From NCBI GenBank assembly GCA_029339195.1, contig JAPTJF010000098.1, forward strand, positions 93,634 to 157,633: a stretch of DNA of 64,000 nucleotides. Direction: 5' to 3'. The position numbers were made by a program, and so were the translations under genes. The notes under the pieces were generated by a model. The model searched no databases. It was given only the letters and a program-made list of their open reading frames with translations, and had not been told where the DNA came from. This stretch comes from Micractinium sp. NFX-FRZ. Taxonomy: Eukaryota > Chlorophyta > Trebouxiophyceae > Chlorellales > Chlorellaceae. Shown in pieces: positions 49,816 to 60,063 of this stretch. How positions within the stretch are numbered: the first letter of the stretch is position 1; every line of letters starts with the position of its first letter.

Positions 49816-51291
49816 TAGCGATCGATTCGCCCATTGAAAACAATACAGCAAGAGGCGCGTCCCCTTGCCCCGCGCGCCCCCTTGCCCTGGGCGCCCCCTT
49901 GCCCTGGCGCTTCCAGGCGCCCACCCGAGCCGCGCCTTTCGGTGCCTCCCCCGTGTCGCCTCACCGTGCTCCCCTGAGCATGCTAAACACCCTGCCTTTC
50001 CTCCACCCTACCTACCCTGTCACCTCCCCCACCCGAGCGTCCTTGAGCCCCTTGCCCCCCACCTAGCCTGTCCTCTCCTTCTACCTCTGTCCACGCCACG
50101 CCGCTTGGCGTGGCTCCGTGCGCACATGCGTGTCGTGCCTGCCGCCCAACAGCCTCCTTGGTTGGGTGATTTATTGATTGATTTAAATGATGATGAAGGG
50201 CCTGATGATGAATGCCCGCCAACAACTGATGAGTCCATCATGCGCACGGCGCCTGTCCTGCTGCGCTGCACGCGCTGTCAACACACGTTTGCTGTCACAC
50301 CACGGCACCGCCGGCAGACTCTCCCTGCCCGTGCCCCATCCTCGTTTTTTTCCCCAGCGTCCTCCCTCCCTCCCACCCCCTCGGTTTGTTTTCCTGCAGC
50401 CCTTCCATGCAACTTCAGCTCTGTGCCTCCCCTACTGCCAGCCCATCCAGCCATCGCCATCCACCTCTCCCTGCCCTGCCTCTTTGTCTCCCTCTTTCCT
50501 CGCTCGGTTGCTCTGTTTCCCTTCCCCTCTCCGCCTCTCTCGCCCTCAACCCTCAGCATGCCCCAGCCAACGCCGCAATCCTCGCAGCACTGGCACCCCA
50601 CATCGCCTTCCACACCGCCCGTCATGCCTACGGCAGCCACACGCCTCTGCTGTGTGTCGTGTCTCCTTCTCACTTGGAATAACAGCCGTTCATCATCAGG
50701 CGCTGCCCTGCGCCCCGCTGCGCCACGGCACGCTACTTTTGCCTCCGTCTCGGCCCGTCCTCTTCCTTTTTTTGACTCCCCCGCCCCCGCCGCATGCCCA
50801 CTCTGCACTGGCAATGCCCGTTTCCGTATCCCTGCGCACATGGACTCGATACTTGAACTGCTCCCAGGCTGGGTCAGCCATCTTGACATCTGATCTTAGG
50901 TCTCCAAACACACGCGGGCAGCCCCTCTCCGTGCCCCCCCGCCTGCCCTCAACAGCTCAGGGCCCTCCTCGATTCTTGGGCAACACATGTTCAGTCGCAC
51001 ACCTATGTTACCGCTCGCTCTTCCCTGGGCTGCACCCATTTGTTGGGCCTTCCTTGCCCACCGCAACCCGAAACGAATGAATGCCACCCTGCCCTTTCTT
51101 GAACACGTGTGTGCCCGCCCAGCCTCCCAGGCGCTTCCCCCACCCCGTCAACACCTGCTCTCAATGCGCGGCAACGGCCACTCTAGCTCAAGCCGAAAGC
51201 CCCTCCTCCCTCCTCACAACCGCCCCCTCCTGCACAGCGCAAGCAAAGCGCACACACAGACTGTCCCTTGTAAAACAACAACAACCAGCTT
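49816..51291. other. Intergenic, C/T-rich
   Basis: Convergent gap between the 48862 gene and the 3' end of the short-chain dehydrogenase. The plus strand is pyrimidine-rich (long ccctccct runs), which keeps a 342-codon frame open at 49865-50893 without any recognisable motif. A short AT-richer patch with gattgatt and atgatgatg lies at 50160-50215. Confidence 0.5.
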
Positions 51292-51296
51292 TTACA
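51292..51296 (-). terminator. TGTAA polyadenylation signal of the dehydrogenase gene
   Basis: Minus-strand TGTAA 309 bases downstream of the stop codon at 51605. Confidence 0.6.
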
Positions 51297-51604
51297 TACA
51301 ATACACGCAAAGAGAACAGGGTTGAACAAAATGGGGCTGGAAGGAGCAGGGTGCAAGCAGGGAGGGCACATGCGGGCAGAGCAGCAGCGGGTGCGCCTGG
51401 CAAATGGAATGCACAGCTTGCCGTGCGGACAGGTGGGCAAGGCAGGCGCTCCAGAGCCGCCCACAGCTGCGGATCCACGTCAGCAGTGCGGCCCAGCGTT
51501 CGCAGCGTGCCACCCGGACAGGCGGGCCGGGCCCCGTCCACTGCCGCCCGCAGCCACGCAAGGGCGCACGGCACGGCTGACGTGGCACGCCACACCAGCT
51601 GCAC

Positions 51605-54600
51605 TCAGCATGCCGTGCTGGCGGGCAGGGCGGGCTTCGCCATGCCCTCCAGTGCTGCCCACAATCGGTCCACGTCAGCAGGGGCGTACTTGGTGCCCGC
51701 CAGCGCCAAGTGCTTGGCCTGGGGCTGGCGGTCAAGGTAGAAAGCGCCCGGCTGCAGCTTGTCGCCGTCCTGCACGTTTGCATGTTGAGGTGTGGGGTGC
51801 GGGCTCGGCCGAGCATCTTCAGAAGAGGACGGTGCAGGCGAGGGAGGTGCAGCTACTACTCGGCGCCCCGCGTGCGCAGGCCAGCGCCAGCGTGGAGGGT
51901 GGGTGGGTGGCCCAGGTGAGGGCACGGGCAGAGGCCAGGGCAGGGCCAGGGCAGAAATGCACGGGGCCAGGTGAGCAGGCAGACATACAGGAAGGCAAGC
52001 AGGCAGGCAGGCAGTTGGGTGGGAATGCATGCGGGCAGGCAGGCAGGCAGGCAGGAGCATCGAGCAGTCGCAGGTGGCACCGGCCAGCCAGCACAAGCAC
52101 TCATCCAGGCCAGAAGCAGCGGAGCTTGCCTGCAAGCAGAGCCAGACTGTTGTGTCGCAGCCCTGCTGCAGGTTGCGCAGCTTCCCTTTGAAGGCGTTGT
52201 AGAAGCCCGGGATGCTGGTCTTCACCTGAAAAATGGGCAAGCAAGTGGGAATGGGAGTGGGAGCAGGCAGGGACGGATGTTGCGCTAGGCTTTGAAGGCG
52301 GCGTAGACGGGCAGGCCGCCTCCACAGCAACGGCTCAAAAGACTCAAAGGCGTGGCAGCGTGCACTCGTGAAGTGCACTTGTTCGAGTGGGGTTTGGTGC
52401 GCAGCTGGCTCCCGTCCGCCCGCCCGCAGTCCACTCACCCCTTCCGTCTCCGTCCATCCCGGGTGCATGGCGTAGGCGCGCGGGCCCTGCCCCGCCGCCG
52501 CCCAGCGCTCGCTCAACCGCTCAGCAATGGCCAGCTGCACCGGGTGGGGGGCAGAGAGGAGGAGATGTCAGCAACAGGCACGGCACGGCACGGCACACCT
52601 GCATGTGCAGCCCTCGGCTGCTGCACCTGGCCACCCCTGCCAGCACGCACCCTCCAGATTACCCACCCTCATCGCCCTCCCGCCACCCCTGCTGGTGCCG
52701 TGCGTGCTGCTGCTGCTGGCCCCCGCCCCCGCACCCACCCCCGTCCCGGAGCAGTGCCCTGCCACACACCGCAGCCAATGCGGCAGTACAGTATGCCCCA
52801 CCTGCCGCCGCTTGTCACGCGCATATTGCTGCGTGCCGTCAAACTTCTTCATTTTTTCCGCCTGGAGGTCTTCCACCACCAGGGGCTCCGTGTACTGCAT
52901 TGCCAAACAACGCAGGGGTGGGATGGGGGGTGAGGGCTCTGGATCGGAGCCTGGAGATGGGGGTGAAGGTACGGACTTGCGGCCTGCGGTTGAGGGGGAA
53001 ATCGTTTCATCTTCCCCGCCTGAGGGCCGTCAACTGCAAAGGGCTCCGCCACTCCGTGCACTGTGAGCATGCTTGGTGACACCATGGCAGGGCAGAAGCA
53101 GGGAGTGGAAGCTCGGGGAATTGAGCTTCCCCAAAAAACCAACCAAACAACTCTGCGCCTGAAGGGTCGTCCATTGCAAGAGCGGGGTGCCCCGCACGTG
53201 GCATGCAGCGTGGGAGGTGAGGTGAGCGCGATGGGGCTGGGCGGCCGTGGTAAGCCGGCGCAGCTCTGCAGCAGGGCAGCAGCACTGGTAGCGACGCGGC
53301 ACTGCGCCCGACCACAGGCATACCACGTAGGTGTTGCGCACCTGCCCGCCGCTGGACACAAAAATCACTCGTGCTCCGCCGCCGCTGCCGCTGCTGCCGC
53401 CGCTGCCCGCCGCCAGCAGCGCCGGCTCCAGCGCCAGCGTCAGCGCAAACGCTGCCAGCGTGTTGACGGCAAAGTTGGTTTCGTAACCGTCGGGCGAGGG
53501 GGTGCGCTTGTGCAGCATCAGGCCGGCGCTGCGGGCAGGGGGTGGGCGGCGGGCGGGTGGCAGGTGTGAGGGACATGCGTGAGATGAGAGCGGGCAGAAT
53601 GGGGGGCAAGTGCCCCCTAGGTCCGACCTCTCCCCCTGCCGGCGCGTTGACCAGCGCATGCACCGCCTCCCTGCTCCCACTCCCTCTGATGAGGCCCACC
53701 TCCACAAATGGGCTGATAGGAAAGAAGGCTTGATCGCCGCCCCTCCCCCTCCCCCCTACACACACATGCACACAAAACGCACGCCGACCCGGGGGGGGAG
53801 TGTGGCGCGGGCGCCTCACACACAACCGCCTTGCGGGCCAGCAGAGCGCAAGCAACTTGTTGTGCTTGTACAGCAGCCCAAGCTTCCAACCCATCGCTTA
53901 TCGCCTCTCATTCCATTCTACCTGGAACACAACCACATTCACCTCACTCACTTGTTAACCAGCACATGCAGAGGCTCCCCGCTAGCCAGGTAGTCTTCTG
54001 CCAGTGCCTTGATGGCTGCCAGCGAGGCGAGGTCGCAGACCTGTTGGAGGGTTTTTGGAGGTGGGGGGAAGTTCAAAGGTTCATGTGTGCATGCCCAAAG
54101 TGGATTGAGGCGTGCCGAATTAGCTGTCAGAGAGGCGAGGCCGTGGGCTTGTTTGCCACACAAGGGAAGTGGCAAGTTGGGCGCGCGCATGCCTTGCCGG
54201 GCAGCCGGGGGCGGGCTCTGGCTGCCTGCCTGCCAAGGTTGCCTGCCTGCCTCCCCATTGGCCTGCCCAGCAGCAGCGCAAGCACATGCTGTGCGCTGCA
54301 AGCACCTGCCCAAGCTCAGCTGTTGTATGAAGCAGTTCTGTCACCATGCACCCAACCACCAGTCTTTCAAGCCACCCCCCAGGCTGATCCTTGCCTTCAG
54401 GTGCACGTCGCTGTTGCCGCTGTCGGCCCGCACTTGCTCCACAGCCTCGCGCCCGCGCTGCTCGTTCCTGCAGGCGGCACAGGGGAGGTGGGTGCATGCA
54501 AGCGCGGCGCTCGCCTCAGCTGCCCGTGCCAGCCAGCCAGCCAGCCAGCCTCCCTGCTCATGGGCACTCCCCCGCTGGTCACACCTGCAAACACGGCACC

Positions 54601-55169
54601 ATAGTTGCACTTGCAACACGGACCACCCGGCACTGCTGCACCCAAAACTGTTGGGGGCTCTCAGGTACCTACCTGCTAGCGCCCTCACCCTGCCACCCTC
54701 ACCTGCAGACCATGAACAGAGTGGCGCCCCTCCGCGCCAGCTCCAGGCTCGTCTGGTACCCCAGCCCCTGGTTGGCCCCCGTCACCATGACGCGACGCCC
54801 CGCCAGCGAGCGCTGCGGGCGGGCGGGGCAGGGTGTGGGTGGGCGGGCGGGCGGGCGGGTGGGCGGGGTTGTGCGTGGGCGGGGCAGCGCGAGGCGTCAC
54901 TTGAAGAGGGCGGGGCGGTGAGGGCAGCGGCGCCTCAGTGGCAAGCCATGGAGGCGCCGGGCGGTAGGGTACACAAGTTAAAACGCTGTATAACTGCTGC
55001 GTGGCCAGTGGACCGCCCAGCTCAGCTCAGGCCAAAGGAGCATTGTATTGTATTTACAGGAACCGCTCACCTGCATCACACCCTCATCAAAGCTCTTGGC
55101 TGCCCGCTCATACCCGCCCCGCGTGAACTCCCGCACGCCTTTGACCAGGAAGATTGTGGACCGCAGCAT
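51605..55169 (-). CDS. Short-chain dehydrogenase/reductase, DHRS12-like
   Basis: NAD(P)-dependent Rossmann-fold oxidoreductase of 335 residues. Exons: 55169-55071, 54812-54703, 54467-54395, 54040-53952, 53528-53342, 52894-52802, 52534-52439, 52225-52130, 51769-51605. Diagnostic SDR motifs are all present: cofactor loop TGANQGLG (44-51), NNAG (123-126), SSGG (182-185) and catalytic Y210-A-R-D-K214. The N-terminal [21 protein letters not shown], the [12 protein letters not shown] segment and the C-terminal [12 protein letters not shown] match the DHRS12 group, whose substrate is unclear. Introns 3 and 8 appear to use GC donors (54394 and 52129). Two introns contain diverged copies of exon 6 or exon 8. 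It lies head to head with the small acidic gene at 55599. Confidence 0.92.
51996..52058. repeat. (GCAG)n tetranucleotide in dehydrogenase intron
   Basis: Two GCAG/GGCA runs are separated by gttgggtgggaatgcatgcg, in the intron between 51769 and 52130. Confidence 0.8.
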
Positions 55170-55598
55170 GGCGAGCCCCACTCTGGGCAGCGGTTTGGAT
55201 GCTGGCTGCAGGGCGCGGGGTGCTGGCGGGAGCGCCGGTGAGTGGCGGCAGAGGAGCGGCGGCAGAATGAAACGCCGCTATCAGCCTGGGCGGGACGGCG
55301 TCTGCACCCCAACACGCAGACGTGAAGCCCAAATTTTGGCACACAGGCCTCGACGCGCCTCACTCTGTGGGCAACTCGCGGTTCAGGTCTCGGCAAAGTC
55401 GCTGTGGGGCCTGGACTCAGCTTTCCAAAGGGTATAACCACTGCCGCCCTGCGATCCGCGCGAAAGAAGAGGAAACGAGGGCCAGGCTCTGCATCGCGCT
55501 GCCAACACGGCAGGCCGGAAGTGCACCGGAAGTCTTCCTTCCCCAGACCATTGGGGAGCCTGTTTCTCTTGCCCTGTTCCAGCCCGTGCCTGCTTGTG
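55170..55598. promoter_or_regulatory. Divergent promoter region, dehydrogenase / CSN9-like gene
   Basis: 429 bases between two start codons on opposite strands. No clear TATA box. The plus-strand frame is open back to 55404, but its residues are not conserved-looking. Confidence 0.4.
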
Positions 55599-55979
55599 AT
55601 GAAGCCCGTGCCCTCGCCAGTCCGCAGTGAGGACGCCGAGTCGCAGGAGCTCGCGCTCTTCGAGGGTGAGGCGGCCCGTGGGCGCCGGTGCATCGCCACG
55701 GTATCTGTTGCAGCCGGAGCCGCTCCGCGCCCCGCCGATCACCGCGCCATTCCTTTGCCGCCGGCCGCGCCCGCCCCGCCCGCTGACCGCCGCCCCGCCC
55801 TGCTCGCCTACGCTGCCTGTGTTGCCAACCCCGCAGACGACGCCACCGACATCCTGGAGGCCGCCAACCAGGTGCAGCTGAACGACCGGCGCGAGAACCA
55901 GCAGGCAAAGGTGGACGCCGACTTTTTCAACCGCTTTGACGACGACGCCGACGAGTCCGACATGCGCCCCGCACCCTAA
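55599..55979 (+). CDS. Small acidic protein, COP9 signalosome subunit 9 (CSNAP) candidate
   Basis: Two exons, 55599-55665 and 55837-55979, give a 69-residue acidic protein ending QAKVDADFFNRFDDDADESD. The ADFFN-x-F-x-D acidic tail is the hallmark of the tiny COP9 signalosome subunit COPS9/CSNAP, which binds the CSN complex and modulates cullin deneddylation. The intron (171 bases, donor G|GTGAGG, acceptor CCCGCAG) is a multiple of three and stays open. An unspliced reading gives 126 residues with a low-complexity Pro/Ala insert, which is why an annotation might miss the short form. The assignment rests on the tail motif, size and charge; I am fairly but not fully sure. Confidence 0.68.
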   Translation: MKPVPSPVRSEDAESQELALFEGEAARGRRCIATVSVAAGAAPRPADHRAIPLPPAAPAPPADRRPALLAYAACVANPADDATDILEAANQVQLNDRRENQQAKVDADFFNRFDDDADESDMRPAP

Positions 55980-56209
55980 AGTCAAGCATCACCCAGCCCG
56001 AGCAGCAGCAGCAGCAGCACCACCAACGCTTACCAGCTCGGATAAGCAGCGGTAGCAGTTCGAAGCACCAGCTCAATCCAGCAGCTGCAGCAGCGTGGCG
56101 CTCAAGAGCACCCAGCAGAGCAGCACGCTGCAGCAGTTACATCACCAGCGGCCAGCAAGCAGCAGCAGCCGCCTTCCGCAGCTCGCCCACAGCACGGGCC
56201 CCTCCTCCC

Positions 56210-56786
56210 ATGTCTGGTGGCCCGCTCGGCGTCAACCCGGCAGCCTCTGCAGAGCTCACCGCCAGGTGTGGCCCACCTGCTCAGGCTGGCTCTGCATGCC
56301 CACAGCCGCTGCCAGAAGGAGCATGGGGCATGGTCGGGAGAGCACCAGCTGTTCTGCCTGCCGGCCTGCCTGCCGCATCGGTGTGCCGTCTGCATGATGG
56401 GTGTCAGCTGTCCCTGTTGTTCACTCCGTCTGCCGCACCCTGCCACCGTTGCTAGTGCCTTGGCGGGGCTGCGCACGTGCCCCGGCCTGCTGGTGCCGCC
56501 AGCCTGCCCTGCCTGCCTGCTCACGTGTCGCATGTGCCCCCGCTCCCTGTGCAGGTACTCCAAGCTCTTTCTAGACTATAAGCTTGCTGTGAACGGCGCG
56601 CACTTCAGCGGCCCTAGCACCGCCAGCGGCGCCAGCACCGGCCCGCAGGTGTGGGAGTGGGAGGGCCCAGGCGGCATCCGGGCCGCCGAGCGCCCGCCGC
56701 TGCTGGCATACCTGGCGGCGCCGCGGCTGCCGCCCCAGCTGCAGCGCTACCTGTCGCAACAGCAGCAGCAGCAGCAGCAGCACTAG
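56210..56786 (+). CDS. 95-residue hypothetical protein
   Basis: Exons 56210-56265 and 56555-56786 join in phase 2 through a split arginine codon. The product starts MSGGPLGVNPAASAELTARY, then SKLFLDYKLAVNGAHFSGP, WEWEGPGGIRAAERPPLLAY, and ends in a polyglutamine run before the stop. The first half looks conserved and helical. No family recognised. It lies between the CSN9-like gene and FRA10AC1 on the same strand. Confidence 0.5.
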
Positions 56787-56937
56787 GTGTGCTGCTTGGG
56801 TGCTCGGGCGCGGGTGCAGCACTCCTTCTCGCACCAGCAGCAGCACTAGGGTGTTGCTTCCTAGAAGCAGCAGCAGCAGAAGCAGCGCTAGCGTCCTGCC
56901 AGGTAGCCCTGCTGACCGGGCAGGCTCCAAGCAGCAG

Positions 56938-56941
<4 letters not shown>

Positions 56942-56970
<29 letters not shown>
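56942..56970. repeat. (CAG)n trinucleotide run
   Basis: About nine CAG units between the 95-residue gene and FRA10AC1. CAG-rich sequence extends on both sides (56760-56990). Confidence 0.8.
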
Positions 56971-57148
56971 GGACGGCAGCGGCACTACAGCGGCCGTGTG
57001 GTGCCAGGCGGCAGGCTTTTCGCCCCCTTGCAACCAGCCCCTGCAGGCTCAGCCCGGTGCCGCCCCTCTAGCCCAGTCAACCCTAGCGTGCCCACCCAGC
57101 ATCTAGCCAGCCAGCCAGCCCCAGCCAGCAGCCCAGGCCTGAGCAAGC

Positions 57149-59502
57149 ATGTCAGGGTTTGGAGCTGCACGGGCGGCGGCCTATGACGCCGCCGGGCGGC
57201 AGCAGCAGCGCCAGCAGTTTATGGGGATGAGCGCGTATGATCGGCACAAGAAAATGGTGCACGATCTGGTCAGCTACTATGGAGCGCAGCTGCCGACCGG
57301 TGGACCGGTGCGCACTAGGGGTGGGCGGGTCAGAGGGGAGTGTGCGCAAGGGAGGGCGTGGTGGGGGTTGATGGTAGGAGGGTGCTGTGCTGGGCAGATG
57401 GCGCCGCCGCTGGGCCGCGTGCGCACAGTGGCAGCATGGATTGGGCCGAGGCGCGGCTGAGCCGCCCACAGCGCCCGCTTGTGCTGTGAGCTGTCTGCAC
57501 ACACCTGCCACCTTGCTGCTACAACAACCCCCCTGGCCTCACCCTCCTGACCTCAGCTCGATCCACGATGTGCAGGCGGGCCCTGAGAAGACGGACTTTG
57601 ACATCCTGCAGGAGAACTTCAGGTGGGCAGGCTGCCTTGGGTTGCTGCCTCCCGCTTTCGGAGGCTGCCATGTGTTGCTGCCTCCCCCCCTTTGAGGCTG
57701 CCCTGTGTTGCCGCCTCCCTCCGCCTGTGCTCTTGTTTTCCCTCTCCTTGCTGCTGTCATGCATTACCGCCACCAGGGAGGGGGTGGAGGTTGAGGCTCG
57801 CGCAGGGGTTGGCTGGTTGGTTGGTGGCGGCCAGGTCTGGTGGGCGCACAGAGCCTGAGCGGCATGCCTGCCTTGCCCTGGTAGGCAGGCGGCTGTGCTA
57901 GCACATCTCTTTGTAATTCCCTGGCCTGTTCATGAGTCTGGCGAGGCAGCTGCGGACAGCCTGGCACCTCTGGCGCCTCCCACCCACGCACGCACTGTCC
58001 TCTCCGCCTCCCTCCTTTCCTCCCTCCTCCAGGTTCATCCGCAGCGACGAGGACGATGCCGCCGACAGCTGGGAGGTCCGCCTGGCCAAGCGCTACTACA
58101 GGTAGACTGTACTGAGTGTTCGGGATGAATACGTGTTGTTTGGCAAGCGCACAATGCAGGTGCACGCCTGCCTTCTAAGCTTGCGGGGCCGCTGGGCGTT
58201 CAGGCCCTGCCTACATGTCCGCCCACCTGTGCTCCTGCCTGCCTGCCTGTCTGCCTGTGCCCCCGCCTAGGCTCCCACCCCAACGTGCTGGCTGCCCCAT
58301 CTATCTTCCCCGGTGCAGCAAGCTGTTCAAAGAGTATGCCATCGCCGACCTATCGCGCTACAAAGAGGGCAAAGTGGGCCTGCGCTGGCGCACGCAGAAA
58401 GAGGTGGTGGCGGGGCGCGGCCAGTTTGCGTGCGGCGCGACGGTGAGCAGTAGGCGAAGGGCGTGGCATGATAATTTGGTGCAGGGCGGGCGGGGTGTAA
58501 CAGGAACGAGGGGGAGCACTGCTGCCAGGGCTGCTTAGCTGCCTCTGGCAAGCCAGGCATATAGCGGTGAGGCAGTACGTGGCATGCATGCCGCAACCCC
58601 AGTTGCTTGTACACGTCCCTGTGCGCCCACTGACAGATCCCTTTCCCCTTGCCCCATTGTGGCAGGGCTGCCAGGAACGGCGGGGGCTGGCCTCTTTTGA
58701 GGTGCCTTTCGCGTACCAGGAGGCAGGTAGGGGTTTGGGGGGTGGCGTTGTGTGGCGTTGGAGGTATTGAATATGTGTGTGCGTGCGACGTGCGAGGACG
58801 AGAGGAGGGATGGGAGGAGGGAGACAGAGAAGGGCGCACTGCTGCGGCATGCCCAGAGCTGCGTGCACCCACAGCCGCCGCCGTGTGTGCGCTTGCCGGG
58901 CCTGCTGGATCTGCGGCTGGGTTGCTGCCCTGGGCGCCAGCTGCGTGGGCCTGGTGGTGCCACTCTGCCGGCTTTTCAGCCTCCCCTCCCTGGACCCCTC
59001 CCGTCCTGTCGTGCCCAGCCCTCGCTTCTCACCCTGCCGCGCCCCGCCCTGGCCTGGCCTCCCTGCAGGCGAGCGCAAGCAGGCGCTGGTGAAGGTGCGC
59101 GTCTGCCCCACCCATGCCTATCAGCTGAACTACAGGAAGCATAAGGAGGCGGAGCGTGCGCACAAGGAGCGGCGGCGGCAGCATGAGGAGCGGCGGCGGC
59201 GGCGCAAGCAGGGGCGCAGCAGCAGCAGCAGCAAAGGCGACAAGGGGGAGCGGCGGAAGGGGAGGAAGAAGCGGCGGCAGGAGAGCAGCGACAGCAGCAG
59301 CAGCAGCAGCAGCGGCTCCTCGTCCTCCGACAGCAGCAGCAGCAGCAGCAGTAGTGAGGAGGAGGAGGACAACGGCGGGCAGCGCAGCAGCAAGCGCCGG
59401 CGGCACGATGCGCCAGCTGCTCCGCAGCAGCAGGAGGGGCAGGCGGCGGGGGTGCCTGGAGAGGGTGAATTTGAGGCGTTCTTGCAGGGCCTGTTTGAGT
59501 GA
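57149..59502 (+). CDS. FRA10AC1: FRA10AC1 family protein
   Basis: Nuclear, spliceosome-associated protein conserved in plants and animals. Six exons: 57149-57307, 57576-57622, 58033-58101, 58319-58442, 58666-58726, 59069-59502; 297 residues. The family core is plain: YDRHKKMVHDLVSYYG, KTDFDILQENFRFIRSDEDD, WEVRLAKRYYSKLFKEYAIA, DLSRYKEGKVGLRWRTQKEV, GRGQFACG and ALVKVRVCPTHAYQLNYRKH. Cysteine pairs in FACGATGC and VCPTH may bind zinc, as expected for the family. The C-terminus is a low-complexity tail of Arg/Lys, then Ser runs and EEEED, resembling the RS-type tails of splicing factors, ending FLQGLFE. Exon 1's donor was set at 57307 because the alternative at 57299 leads to a stop. Confidence 0.93.
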
Positions 59503-59639
59503 AGAGTCCTCGGCGAGAGCTCCTTCCTTCCGACTGCCCGTCTGTGTTCGTGGCCTTTCCAGCTACAGGCAGCCCCGGCTGGGCGCCGACCCACCTGTGC
59601 ACCCTGCACAGCAATGCCGCCATGATCCGCCCTGCCCCT

Positions 59640-60063
59640 CCACTTAGCGTTAGCACCCAGAATCAACACGATTGACAGAGGGAGCTGTTAACAGCTTGTT
59701 CACATGATCACCTGCAGTGTACATCATACATCTGGAAGGTACAAGGGCAGCGAACATCCTGGAAGGCGCACGCTGCCAGGGGCTAACGGGCAGGAAGGGA
59801 TTAGCCAATTGCAAGAGGTGGTGCACGCATTTGTGGCTTGCAGGAAAGGCTTTAAAAAAGAAATGTTTGAAAGGAAGAGAATGGGGGCTAGGATGGAGGG
59901 GGCTGGAGAATGGAACAGTTTGGACATAGGGCACATCAGTTGGGGTGGTCACATGCAAAATGAAGAAACAAATCTTGCAAATCAGTTTATGTATTTGAGC
60001 GCTCATGCGCAGCGGTGTATATGTACATTTCAGTGCTCCTTTGGCGCAAGGATGGGGTGCCAG
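59640..60063. other. Lower-GC island of unknown origin
   Basis: Between convergent FRA10AC1 and the protease gene, base composition drops clearly (runs such as ctttaaaaaagaaatg and gcaaaatgaagaaacaaatc). A plus frame 59704-60195 is open across it, and its codon choice is unlike its neighbours. No motif, terminal repeats or target duplications were seen. It may be an insertion, a relic or simply 3' UTR sequence. Confidence 0.45.

Noticed and set aside
49865..50893. Plus-strand 342-codon frame
   Set aside because: Lies in C/T-rich low-complexity DNA that rarely forms stops; no motif, signal or splice structure.
57300..57301. Alternative first donor of FRA10AC1
   Set aside because: Joins to a stop within three codons of the next exon.
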